Source of the DNA: Silene conica
Taxonomy: Eukaryota > Streptophyta > Magnoliopsida > Caryophyllales > Caryophyllaceae
Direction of reading: 5' to 3'
Length of the DNA stretch: 64,000 bases
Assembly (NCBI GenBank): GCA_029255685.2
Contig: CM055316.2
Coordinates: 69,207,237-69,271,236 of the forward strand
The notes under the pieces were generated by a model, which saw only the letters and a program-made list of their open reading frames with translations, was not told where the DNA came from and made no database searches. Positions 11,369 through 22,381 of this stretch are shown piece after piece; positions within the stretch are counted from its first letter, which is position 1, and each line of letters starts with the position of its first letter. A program made the translations under genes and the position numbers.

Positions 11369-11746
11369 TTAACACAGCTCAAGAATCGTCCTCAACATCA
11401 TCATCGTCGTCCATGCACCCTTCCTGATCATCAGCTGCCCCAGATGTACTAGCTGCTCCCTCCATATCCAGGCAATTCTCCGTAGTCCGCACCTGCCCTG
11501 GTCATCTAGTTGGCTCCCATAGTTAGCTCCCCACGATCCAGCCATCCAACCATCTGGTTGGTGTGAAAGCTCTGGCCACCTGGAACGGTCCACCCCATAA
11601 GCACGTAAGCCCCCATCATCATTACCGACGTCACTCCTCCAAACTGGTCCGGCTAGATGTAACCCCACTCCCTGATGTATTGTGATCGCCTCATAACTGT
11701 TCCTCAGCACGAGAGTGGTGGAAAAGCGGAGCCTCAGGTCCTCCAC
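11369..11746 (-). pseudogene. Unrecognised minus-strand frame in Gypsy remnant
   Basis: A 125-codon open stretch rich in Trp, Gly and Arg, with no domain I recognise. It lies downstream, on the same strand, of the ORF1-like fragment at 11831-12245 and may be the continuation of the same decayed protein. Its codon pattern gives no clear support for selection. Confidence 0.25.
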
Positions 11747-11830
11747 GATGGAGTAAGAAGGAAGAAAGGGTAGCGATGGGTACCACTAGGTGCCTCCTAG
11801 GAGCTCTCCCCTCGCTCAGCTCGACTCGGC

Positions 11831-12245
11831 CTACCTAAGGAAGATATGGAGAGTGATATACTGGACATCATTGGCTAACATGGAACTGGTGCTATGACGC
11901 TCATATCCGCTAAAGAAAGGGAAATACTCCGGAGGCTCAGAATCTGCACCCATCACAACATCCCTCAAGTACTCCTCATCATCCTCCTCCAAGCCCAGGT
12001 GCTCGACAAACTCGGCGAATTGGTCTAAGGTCAAAGAGATTGATTGGTTCAACAGCCTAAAGCTAACTGCACCCCAGTCACATCATACAGGATAGAACTC
12101 AGGAACCCAGGAACTCTAAGGTCAAGAAAGCACAGGTCTTCTTGCGAAGACAAAAAAGGCCCAGAAGCCCCAATACCTGAAACATACGTTGAAGGTCCTC
12201 CTCTATGTCCAGGTCCTCTAGGATGGTGTCGTTTACACACCGGGT
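11831..12245 (-). pseudogene. Athila-type retrotransposon ORF1-like fragment
   Basis: In two frames the minus strand encodes DLRVPGFLSSILYDVTGV and then FRLLNQSISLTLDQFAEFVE followed by an acidic stretch. This resembles the plant 'retrotransposon ORF-1' (Athila) family motif, with a frameshift near 12060. The match is from memory of the motif. It could also be gag-like sequence from another Gypsy lineage. No start codon or full-length frame survives. Confidence 0.4.
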
Positions 12246-12689
12246 AGACCTCAGGGTTCGGCCCAGCAGTGCCACAACACGGTTACGCTGATTTCAATCA
12301 GCGAATTCTACCTGGGGTAGTCCTCTACTATCGGTATAGTGGATCCCCATGAAGCATTCCCTGATCCGCTAGCAATATTCGGGTTCCTTAAGATTTTCAT
12401 TCAACAGAATTCAGATTTGTACCATTTTTCTTAAATTGTTTTAAGACACTTTTGAAACGGAGTTTCCTGATACAGATTTTTCTTGGCATAAACACTTTTC
12501 CTAAGTTCATATTATGCTGTTCTTAACACCTTATGATGAAGATTTCAGTTTGAAAGGTAACACAAAAGCGATTTAAAGACGGTTCCAAGTATCAAATTTG
12601 AAATTTTTGAGCTAAATAAGCTTAAAACGACATCCCTGGGATGTAAAACAGTACACTACAACGAAAACTGAAACGGGCGATGAACATTG

Positions 12690-13025
12690 GCGACTGAAAT
12701 CCGTCGCCAAACACCTATTGGCGACGGAAAACAGTCGCCAAAAACTTGTCGCTGACTTTTGTCGCCAAAAAAAATCGGGCGACTGAATTCCGTCGCCAAA
12801 TTTGGCGACAGAAGAGGTAGTCGCCATACTTACAATTTGGCGACAGAATGGCAGTCGCCAAATTGGCGACAGAAACAAAGTAGTCGCCAAAATGGCGACA
12901 GACGGTCCGTCGCCAATCCTTGCGTTTCCGTCGCCAATGCTCCCGACTTTCCAGGGGTTTTGGTTTTTGGTGCTCTGTTTTGGCGACTGAATTCAGTCGC
13001 CATTTACATCATTTCAGTCGCCAAA
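12690..13025. repeat. Left subterminal repeats of the CACTA element
   Basis: Roughly 20 copies of TTGGCGAC/GTCGCCAA with short spacers. In related elements such motifs bind the element's own TNPA-type protein. Short apparent frames here follow from the repeats and are not genes. Confidence 0.85.
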
Positions 13026-13252
13026 ATTCCTGGGCATTTTTCATGAAAATTCATTTCGTCTCTGCCAAATCCAATGCGAAATAAAAACAGTACACCTGCA
13101 ACCAGAAAGTAACCAGCAATTGGTGACGAACACCCTTTGAAACAACAACCAAATCTCCTTTTATAGAAAAAGAGAACCATTATCAAATTACAAGAACCCG
13201 TTATCCAAACTAATAAATCTCCATGTTCGACAATTTTTCCTAAGTTACTAAA

Positions 13253-14895
13253 CTAATTAACTACTTGAAATCCCATGCTAGCTCCACTACCGTCGCCTCC
13301 CTTTCCACTTGGATCGTTAGGATCTTCATTAAATGGCCGTGAACCGGGGTTCCAAGAGTAGAAATATGTCTCCATGGCCTTAAGCCGTTCTCTCATCAAC
13401 CGCATTTCCTCATCTCTTTCTGCTCTTTCTCGGTCAAGTTGCGATTGCAATTTACTTACAAGAGACGGCTCGTAGGTTTGGCGCGGCTCATATGAGGACC
13501 TTCTAACTGGTTCCTTGTAAAACACCCCATGAGCTTGTCCGGCCCCATATACCATACTCTTCTTGTAACCATCCACCAATTTGAACCAAATTTCATTATC
13601 ATCCCGCTCAGGGTGGGCCTCTTTCTCTGCCTCATATGCCTCCTATAACATTAAGAAAACAATTATTAGTTAAGCAAAAACAATCATTGTCGAAGTTAAC
13701 AAAAAAACATCATTAGTTGAGAGAAACTATCTTACATATAACTCTTTGTCCTTCGCCTTAATCCAGATTCTTCTCTGCGTCTTTTCGTTGACCTTGGAAT
13801 GCGTGTCAAGGAAAAGTTCGGGGATGGTCATCATCGGCTTCTTGCCGCCGTCTTTGTTGGCGCCGTCTTCATTGCCGCCGTCTTCGTTGCCGCCGTCTTT
13901 GTTGCTGCTATCCTTCTTCTTCTTCCCTCCCTAAATAGGGAAAATTGTTAATATAAGAAGTATAGTATATTCATTCAAAAAAGAAGTATTCATTCAAGAC
14001 TTACACTAAAAATACGCGTCAAAAATGATCGTGATCCCCCGTGATGGGTAGGCTCGACCTCTGCATCTTTCTTCCCTCTTCTTTTGTTGAGCTTCTTTTG
14101 AGCGGACACGGCTTGGAACTCGGGAGTCTCGCGTCGTTTCATGAGATCTTGATATTTCTCACCTACAATTAAAAAGTATGTTAGCAGTATTAAGATATTT
14201 CATTAATTCTTGTATTTACAAGTGACAAAACATATATATTACATGTACCTTTTAGATGCTCCGGTTCCTTCTTTCTTGTAACAATCTTGTAGATATAGTC
14301 TCTATATCTTGTTTTACCAACTTCATGGTACCTATCAAGGACGGATTGTTCATGTTCAGGATCCCAATAGAAAGATTGCTACACAAAAAAAAACATTAAA
14401 TGTAATTAGTAGTTAGCTTAATGAGTTAAAAAACAACGATCTTAAGTATTTGACTAAAATAATTAAAAAACAACTATAATTAATGCAATTACCCGATACA
14501 CATTGAACCAAGCTTCTTTTTGAGCCTTGCTAGCTTTCCCCCAAGTAGTAGGCACAGGACCTAACAAGTTCTCCTTTGTGCTAGCAACGACCCCTCGACG
14601 AGGAGTCTGATGTCTAAACCTGTAACAGAAATTGGTAATTATAACAAATCATTTTATTACTTTAAAAATTGAATAATACACATTTAATAAACAACAACAC
14701 TTACAATAGTCCCGCTGGATCAAGTATAATCCGGCCATCCTGGGTGTACTGAAACTGTATACCATCGTCGGAGTCCTCATCCACTTGAGGCTCGATCTGT
14801 ACCTCTTCTTCTACTTGTTCCTCTCCTTCTTGCGCGGATGAAATATTAGCGCGATTACTGCCACCGCCTCGCACTCTACCTCGACCTCCTGCCAT
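13253..14895 (-). CDS. CACTA-encoded Transposase_24/Ptta-type protein, six exons, intact
   Basis: This is the accessory protein of a CACTA element, which by family precedent binds subterminal repeats. Six exons join in phase with GT-AG introns: 14895-14705, 14619-14493, 14378-14249, 14162-14005, 13930-13736 and 13642-13253. They total 1191 nt, or 396 residues plus stop. The N-terminus is Gly/Arg-rich then acidic. The middle has the family-type region PTTWGKASKAQKEAWFNVYR, with DLMKRRETPEF and IPELFLDTHSKVNEKTQRRI. The C-terminus has a coiled-coil-prone stretch (LQSQLDRERAERDEEMRLMR). I see no stop or frameshift. Exon borders were read by eye and need transcript support. Confidence 0.85.
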
Positions 14896-14991
14896 CTACA
14901 ATCACATAAATGAAAATATTAGTAGGTGAAGAAAAAACATAAAATAAACCTATCAAGCATGAATTAAATAGTACAACTATTATATACCAAA

Positions 14992-17773
14992 TTAATCATC
15001 ATCCTCATCCTCTTCTAGATCTTCATCATCATCATCACCAACATCCTCATCCTCATCCTCATTGTCATCATCATCACCAACATCGTCATCATCATGCACT
15101 CTCACTACTTCTTCAACTTCCTCCCATCCTTCTTCCAACTCAATATTAATAGTCTCATTATCCTCCTCCTCTTCCAACTCATCATCATCTTCATTATCGT
15201 GAATGATTTCGTCTGTTGGAGACAAAATTGTCCCATTTGCTACTATTTCTTCTTGAAAAAAGGAGGTATCAATTTGTGATCGTGCCTTTGTCTTAATGAC
15301 TGCCCACCATGCCTTACTATTTCTAGCATTTGTCGTGCTTGGATAGGAAGCGAAATACACTTGTTGAGCCTGATGTGCAAGTATAAATGGATCATACTTA
15401 AGGTATGTTCGGGTACGATTCACTTCTACAAGCTTGTAACATTCATGTGTTCTCATTCCAGCCGGGGAATTATCCTTCCACTCAATCTTGAATAAGGTAG
15501 TCTTGTAAGCACGATCACGACCATTGTAAGACATCTCAAAGATGTCCTCTATAATACCATAATATTCGTGGTCATCAACGGAAGAAATAGTAACACCATA
15601 ATTGCATCTAGCCTTACCCTTACCATGGTCGAATGTGTGGAAATTAAATCCATTAACTGAATATCGGTTCCGCGTCTTAACCAAGCGTGAAGGACCGAAG
15701 GCTAAACTCCTTATCAAATCATCTTGGATATTGAACTCAAGCACATGGTTCAGAAACCATTTTGGGAATTTGTCTTCATGTTTATCCCAAACATCATTCC
15801 TACTTACATTAGGATGTTCCTTAATGAAATCATTCACAAACTTCGTTTCATATGACTCTAAGATCTCACTATTTGATAGAACGTATAAGTGAGCACGATT
15901 GTATTCCTTGTCATCCAAATATCTCGTTCCACCTTTAGAGGAACAACCTTCACCATCTTGAGTTTGAAAAAACTCGGGTAAACTTGTATCAACTTGTGTT
16001 AATTAATTGCTCAAAAAAATTCTTTTCTATATGCATTACATCCAAATTGTGTCTGATTAACATTGTTTTCCAATATGGAAGGTCCCAAAATATGCTTCTT
16101 TTAAACCAACCATTTTTATTCTTTTTGAGTTCTTTAAACTCTTCTTCAGTACCATCAATAGAAGATGTGAAATCACATACCAACTCCCATACCTCATCAC
16201 CCGGAAGATGATCCGGGGCATCATCAAGTACCTCTTTCCCTTTTTTGAAAGCTTTCTTGTTTCTCCTAAGAGAATGATTTAGTGGTAAAAAGCATCTATG
16301 ACAATCAAACCAACTAATTTTTTTGGAATTCGGAAGCCAAAAAGCTTTACTTTCACCCATGCAACGAGGACATGCTTTTTGTCCCGCAGTAGCCCAGCCA
16401 GATAGCATACCATATGCGGGAAAATCGTTTATTGTCCATAAAAGTGAAGCTCTTAGTTGAAAATTCTGCTTTCTAAAAACATCCTATGTTTCCACCCCAA
16501 CTTCCCACAATTGTTTCAATTCTTCCACTAATGGTTGTAAATAAACATCCAAATGGCCTTTCGGATTTTTAGGACCGGGAATAATGAGAGATAAGAAAAT
16601 GAATTCTATTTTCATACATAACCAAGGCGGTAAGTTTTATGGTGTGACCATTACGGGCCAACAAGAGTAATTCTTACCGAATTGGGTAAAAGGACTAAAT
16701 CCATCCGTACACAAGCCAAGTCGCACATTTCGGGGTTCCTTGGCAAATTCAGGATAGATTTGATCAAATCGTTTCCATTCTTCCCCGTCACTTGGATGAC
16801 ACATCTTCCCCGGAGTACGTGGATTTTCTTTGTGCCATGTCATTTGTTCGACAAGTTTTTTGGTAGAATAAATTCTTTGAAGTCTAGGGGAAAGAGGAAG
16901 GTAAATTAATTGGTTTTCTGCTATTGGTTTCTTACACTTTTGACCCCTATTACCACTCTTGTTGCCTTTTTTCGTTTTGAAAACAACATCTCCATCGCTT
17001 GTCTGAATTCTATCCCTTCCACATTTTCTGCACTTGTCAAGTAACGCATCATCTTTCCAAAACAACATACATCCTTCGGGACAAGCATCGATCTTTTGAT
17101 GTGGTAACTGAAGACCTTTAACTATTCTTTTGGTGTTGTAGAAACTTCGAGTCATGACGTTATCTTCGGGGATAGCATCCTCAAGGAAAGAAGTAATACC
17201 ATCAACGGCAGGAAATGGCATATTATACTCACACTTCAAGGTTACTATCCTAGAGGCGGCTTGTAATAATGACATTCTGCTCCCTTCGTATAAAGGTTGT
17301 TCCGCAGCTTTTAACATGTCAAAAAAAGCCTTTGCTTGGGGATTTGGAGGTTGTTCTTCATTCAAGGCTACACGGTCATCATTATTGGCTACATTAAACT
17401 CCAAGGCATCAACAACCATATCTCTATATGGGTTTTCGTCAACATGTTGGATGTGAGGTTGTTCGTGAATTGGGGAATAGGCTTCTCCATGAGAAATCCA
17501 ATTATAATAATTTGGACGAAACCCATTTGTATAGAGATGTTCTTGTACCTCAATGACATATAGGTATTTCATATTTCGACATTTGCTACAAGGACACCTA
17601 AGTTTATTTTCTAACGAGTCATATTTCTCTTGTTGCTTAGCAAACTTAATAAACTCGGCAACACCCTCTATAAACCTAGCATTAGAACGTCTCTTCTTAA
17701 TATCTAATAACCCTCCATCATACATCCATGAACGTTCCAATCTCTTCATTTTAATATAAACAAAAAAACTCAT
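14992..17773 (-). pseudogene. TNP2-type CACTA transposase, broken
   Basis: It encodes the catalytic transposase of the CACTA element. From ATG 17773 it has a Transpos_assoc-type domain (RSWMYD near the start, CPCSKCRN, HLYTNGF) and then a Transposase_21 domain (ACPEGCMLFWKDD, CRKCGRDR, GYG-type region, NLDVMHIEKNFF). The C-terminal part is DUF4216-like (YYGIIEDIFEM, LFKIEWKD) with an Asp/Glu-rich tail. Lesions: TAA at 16637-16639, TAG at 16484-16486, and a junction near 15985-15995 between two copies of ACAAGTT, where the DUF4218-type region is missing and the frame shifts. It cannot make full transposase. Confidence 0.88.
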
Positions 17774-18431
17774 AAAACAATTTTAAACAATAAAAATACA
17801 TATAACTAAATTAAAATTACACTCACTTAATTAAAGAACAACCTCAATCACATAATAAGAACAATTTATTAATAACAATTTCCAATTATACAATTAACCA
17901 CAAACTAATAAGCTAATTTAAGACGGTCTTAATAAGATAGTATAATCTAACTAACATCCTAATAAGCTATTAAACATCCTAATCGACTACTTTAATCTAA
18001 TTAACCAACATCAATAAGGCTAACAACATCGTCTTATACAAACTTCTTATAAACTATAACCCACAATTATCTAATTAATATGCTAATTGGCTTCTAATAC
18101 CTAATTAATCACACCCTAATAAGCTAAGACGGTCTTAATTACCTACTACAATCACTAAATGCACAAAACAAACCGACAATCAAACAAAAAATTGAAATTG
18201 AAATTGAACTACAAGAGAGTATACAAACCTTAAATGGGTTGAATGAAGGGAAGAACAAGTAGGGTGGTGGTGGTGGTGGCCGGAATCCGGTGACAGTGGT
18301 GTTGAAGGTGGCCGGAACACGTAGGGTAGGGTGGTGATGGTGGTGTTTTTCGCCGTAGGAGGTAATTTGTGTGTTTGTTGATTTGCGAATGAGGGATACC
18401 GTCTGATTTTCGCTGTTTCTATAAACAGGAT
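17774..18431. other. CACTA 5' region upstream of the transposase
   Basis: AT-rich leader and promoter side of the TNP2-type gene, with a GGT/GGTGG-rich stretch near 18250-18350. No frame here is convincing. Confidence 0.5.
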
Positions 18432-18655
18432 TGGCGACGGACTACACAAATTGGCGACGGAATAGTGTCTGTCGCCAAATTTGGCGACAGAAAGTAGTCG
18501 CCAAATTGGGCTTTCTGTCGCCCGTGTGTGTCGTTGGTGGGAGATTTGGGAAATTGGTTATGTCGCCAAATTGGCGACTGACTTCAGTCGCCCGATTATT
18601 TCGATCCGTCGCCAAATTGGCGACTACCCGTTGCAGTCGTCAAAAACTGTCGCCC
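18432..18655. repeat. Right subterminal repeats of the CACTA element
   Basis: About ten copies of TTGGCGAC/GTCGCCAA, the counterpart of the left array. Confidence 0.85.
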
Positions 18656-18679
18656 GATCCAGTTATTCTTGTAGTGGTA

Positions 18680-19856
18680 CCACTATACGCTTCTATCATC
18701 TAATAACATACAAATTGAAGTATTGAAATCGATTTGGGAAAATCTTAATACCAAAAGCTACCCTAAAAACTGAAATCAAAACTTGTAGAAACTTACCTTG
18801 TGATTTAGTTTGGAAAACTTAGTATGAATACGGAAGAACGGAAGAACCTGGTGGATAGCTAAAGCTCAAAGGTTTAGAGGACTTTGGAAAGATTTTGAGA
18901 GGAAGGGTAGTAGTATAACGGCGGTAGAAGTGAAGGAAATCTTTTGTTTTTATCGTGTTTTAATCAACCTGCGGAACCCGGTTTTTAAAGCCAACTTGGT
19001 CGAGTTGCTCTGACTCGGCCGAATAACTCTGACTTCGTCGAGTTGCATTTACTCGACCGAGTTACCTTAGCTCGATCGAGTGGTCCCTACTCGGTCGAGT
19101 AGCTTGTATTCAGTCGAGTTACCTGTTACCCGAGCCTATTCAAGCTATTCGATCAAGTATGACGTGCAATTACGAACATTTTAAAACAGAATAGTGTTGA
19201 TAACCTGCAATCAACGCAACTTGTTCGGAGATGACAGAAAGGTTCATCCCGTCCCGATTAGTTCGACAACACAACATAATCAAGCTACTAAATCAAACAG
19301 CCTACGCCTACTCCTAAGGCTCAACATCTTCCTTACCGAATTTACAATCTATATACTACCATAAACACACATGTATCACAAGAGTACTTAACCACAGTTA
19401 CCCATCCATCCTGTCTCTAACCACAACAGTTTATACAACACCACCGTTAGACTCAACATTTTGATTGCAATCATCACACTCACAATCATAACGAAACATG
19501 TAATTCATGCATCCCCAAAACATGGCTATACTATACACAAACACATGAATACTACCTCTAACACATCAACAACCTTACCACTAACACTTAAGCATACCTC
19601 CAAGGTACAATAACACATCACCAATTTCACGGTCATGCATTCACATACACACAAACACACAACAGTTTCCCTTGTTGTTCTACCCTTCGCGCGGTGATTG
19701 GCTTAAGCGTGATAGGGCCGAAATTCTGAAATGAGGGCGCCTTCTCATCCAAAACCAAACCCGAGGCTCCTAACACACATACACCAAGTTCGTTTTATTT
19801 AGACTCACTACGTTCATTAGGTTCATTGGTTTTAAGTTCCAAAATCGTCGTTCTGT
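18680..19856. mobile_element. Decayed Gypsy sequence right of the CACTA element
   Basis: Continuation of the Gypsy sequence split by the CACTA element. It holds a 19-bp-period palindrome array and otherwise A/C-rich sequence with no usable frame. LTR G2 is joined directly to its right end. Confidence 0.4.
18994..19126. repeat. 19-bp-period palindrome array (7 units)
   Basis: Seven exact 19-bp units with the dyad core ACTCGRYCGAGT or one-base variants. The spacers are unlike those of the other arrays. Confidence 0.9.
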
Positions 19857-21160
19857 TGTAACGCCCCCGATTTCCAAGGAGTCTTATCTAGACCTTCCTT
19901 AGTCGGCGGGAATGCTACCATCTCGGTTTCCCGAGGGAAGTATATATCAAACACACCATTAAAGAACGATTTAACAATTATTACATTGTTTATAGCACTA
20001 CTTACATCAACATACAAACATTACTCTCTAACCAGATAACTGGTGACCACTATGAACTCTTCTCGTCAATTCGTCCCCGACACAAACAGCAGGCAAGCAT
20101 CCATGTAACCACCAAATCATCTACCCTAAACTATCTCACTGCTCCCCATCAATATACATCAATGGATCAACGCAGACACAGATAGGTAAACGAAACACAC
20201 AGAATACATCAGGTCAGTATAAGTACAATAGTAAACTTAAGCAATGCGAAACAAGACAAATACGATATACAAACAATACCAATAGCCTCAACAATCTCTC
20301 ACGCACACACATCAAACCACATCATGCTATACCGTCACACCATCTTATCACCACCATTGATACATCTCTGTGTGTAATCCCCCACTTGCACATCGTCTCC
20401 GTGGCGGGTCCCACGAAGAGCGATCGTTGGAGTGAGAGCGATTTCCTGCAACGGTTCCACACATATGTTCCACAATCTCAATACTGTCACGCTGTCACCA
20501 TCACCTCACCGCCTCAACCATCAGTATCACATCACACAGATAGAACCACAGAGATTATACAATACAATACAAAGTTATTACTTGACTGAGTAGGATCACC
20601 TACCTAACGCACGCATCCAAGGATTCCTTACGCGACTCTAGAACGGCATCGACGGTTCCTATTAAAGATTCTATCCATTAACATAGTTGTAAGAAATAAC
20701 GGAAAGGTTGGACAAAAGGAAGGTGGTGACTTACCGGAACACCTATTAGGGTGATTGATGTTAGGTCTCGGATCTGATAGTTTCGTATGAAAGGGTCGAC
20801 TAGCCTCCATGAGAGTTTGGGATGAGAGGGAGAAGGTAAGGGAAAAGTTTCTTTTCTTTTGTTTTAGGGTTAGAAGGTCATACGAAACTGATTTAAGAAT
20901 TAGGTTTCTATTAAATCTCGACGCGGAAACAAGTCTGCTGGAACGACTGCACTCGGCCGAACTAGCCTTACTCGGCCGAGTTGGACGAACTCGACCGGTT
21001 GATCTTACTCGACCGAGTTGGTCTCACTTGACCGAGTCTACACTTATCAGGTAAGCTTTCTTCCTATGGAAGAACTAATCTCATCTTTCTTATGTCGGTC
21101 TCAAGTCGGATGTTCCACGGTCTAAGGCATGAAAATGGGTCTTTAAACCCGGGTGTTACA
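19857..21160 (-). repeat. Gypsy LTR (copy G2) plus short internal tail
   Basis: TGTAACGCCCCCG... to ...CCCGGGTGTTACA, homologous to G1 along its length. A remnant of the 3' internal region (purine tract on the minus strand) follows at 21161-21215. It has no primer site at 19857, so it is not the 5' LTR partner of G1. It looks like a second truncated copy. Confidence 0.7.
20951..21044. repeat. 19-bp-period palindrome array in LTR G2 (5 units)
   Basis: The same position within the LTR as the nine-unit array of G1, but only five units, one of them 18 bp long. Copy number therefore changes within one LTR family. Confidence 0.85.
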
Positions 21161-21215
21161 ATCTTTCCCCTTTAAAAGAACTTTATCCTTGAAGTTTTGC
21201 CTCTCCTGAGAGAAG

Positions 21216-22180
21216 AAGGCCCCCTTAAGTTATGTGAAGGGTGCATATATGGGAAGCAGTCTAAGGATTCATTTCCTTCGGGAAAGGCTGGAGAGCAAAG
21301 CAATGTCTGCAATTCGTTCATGCAGACTTGTGTGGACCAATGCAGACTGAATCATTTGTGGGTAGTAGGTATTTTTTGGTGTTCACTGATGATTTGAGTT
21401 GGGTGTACTTTCAAGAAACAAAGGGTGAAGCATATGAGAACATCAAAAAATTCAAGGCACTGGAGAATCAGAGTGGGAAAAGTGTCAGGGCACTAAGGAC
21501 TAACAATGGTGGAGAATTCACTTCAAAGGAATTCAATAACTTCTGTGAAGTTCATGGCATAAAGAGGGAGTTGACTGCCCCTTATACTTCTGACCAAAAC
21601 GGAGTTGCTGAGAGAAAGAATAGAACAGTGGTAGAGATGGCAAGGAGTATGCTCAGGGCAAAAAGGCACTGCTGTGTACATCCTAAACATCTCTCCCACA
21701 AGAGCTGTTATTGATCAAACACCTTATGGAGCTTGGAGAGGAAGCAGACCACAAGTTGATCATTTGAGAGTGTTTGGGTGTGTGGCCTATGCCATGGTGA
21801 ATATCAAGTCCAAGCTTGATGACAAGTCTGTAAAGTGCATATTCATTGGATATGCAACTCAATCTAAAGCTTACAGGCTCTATATAATCCTGATAATGGA
21901 AAGATTATCATCGGCAAAAATGTTACCTTTGATGAAGAAGCAGCCTGGGTTTGGAACACTAACAATAGTGTGCATCAAAGGTCATTAACTTTGAAAGTTC
22001 AGAAGAAGTTCAGGCTGTAGAACAGGAGGAAGAAGAGGATGATACTCCTATAAACTCACCTCACACAAGCCAGGGTCAGACTAGTTCAGATTCAGAATCA
22101 GACTCAACTGAATCAACTCCAAGAAAGCTAAGATCTCTGGCAGATATCTATGAAACATGGCAAGACTCTTTGTTGGCAGG
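21216..22180 (+). pseudogene. Old Copia integrase, decayed
   Basis: Continuation of the Copia element from 9128. It has the pre-integrase end (LCEGCIYGKQ) and then the integrase core (FLVFTDD, NGGEFTSKEF, APYTSDQNGVAERKNR, HLRVFGCVAY). The second catalytic Asp is changed: RTNNGGEF, where RSDNGGE or RTDNGGE is usual. Frameshifts lie near 21330 and 21665. The region ends with an acidic linker and RSLADIYE, and reverse transcriptase and RNase H are missing. The protein is certainly inactive. Confidence 0.88.
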
Positions 22181-22371
22181 AAAGTACCCACATATAATGC
22201 TACCTTTCGTACAAAACATGGCAAAAATACCATTAAATGGAACCCGCATCCATCTCAATGAATCACCAACCTCACATTTTGCACTCCTTTAAATTCAACG
22301 CAAGCATTCTCCTGTCTCCTCCTTTCTCCCTTTAATATCACATTATTATTTTTCACTTTAATTTCTTTTTC
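22181..22371. promoter_or_regulatory. Junction of Copia remnant and promoter side of the HMA gene
   Basis: The Copia remnant ends just upstream of the HMA gene. The sequence turns C/T-rich (22300-22335), as in many plant 5' UTRs. I see no clear TATA box. Copia sequence may therefore form part of the promoter. Confidence 0.3.
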
Positions 22372-22381
22372 ATGGATCAAC

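Larger units (their letters stand above)
10339..12653 (-). mobile_element. Decayed Gypsy internal region
   Basis: It starts with the purine-tract side of LTR G1. A second similar motif lies at 10852-10888 (TTAAAAGAACTTCGTCCCCG), then a palindrome array and two broken minus-strand frames. No reverse transcriptase or integrase motifs were found here. 12251-12653 shows nothing recognisable. The CACTA element is inserted at its right end. Confidence 0.45.
12654..18676 (-). mobile_element. CACTA (En/Spm-type) transposon
   Basis: 6023 bp. The left end is CACTACAACGAAAACTG and the right end, reverse-complemented, is CACTACAAGAATAACTG. The 3-bp target duplication is GTA (12651-12653 and 18677-18679). 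Both ends carry dense subterminal copies of TTGGCGAC in both orientations. It contains two minus-strand genes, a TNP2-type transposase (broken) and a Transposase_24-type gene (intact). It is inserted in decayed Gypsy sequence. Confidence 0.93.

Noticed and set aside
12759..13046. Open frames in the CACTA ends
   Set aside because: They consist of translated TTGGCGAC subterminal repeats and are explained by those repeats.
19857..21160. LTR G2 as the 5' partner of G1 in one Gypsy element
   Set aside because: The inner edge of G2 has no primer site, and both copies carry the 3' internal tail on the same side, so they are two 3' ends and not a pair.
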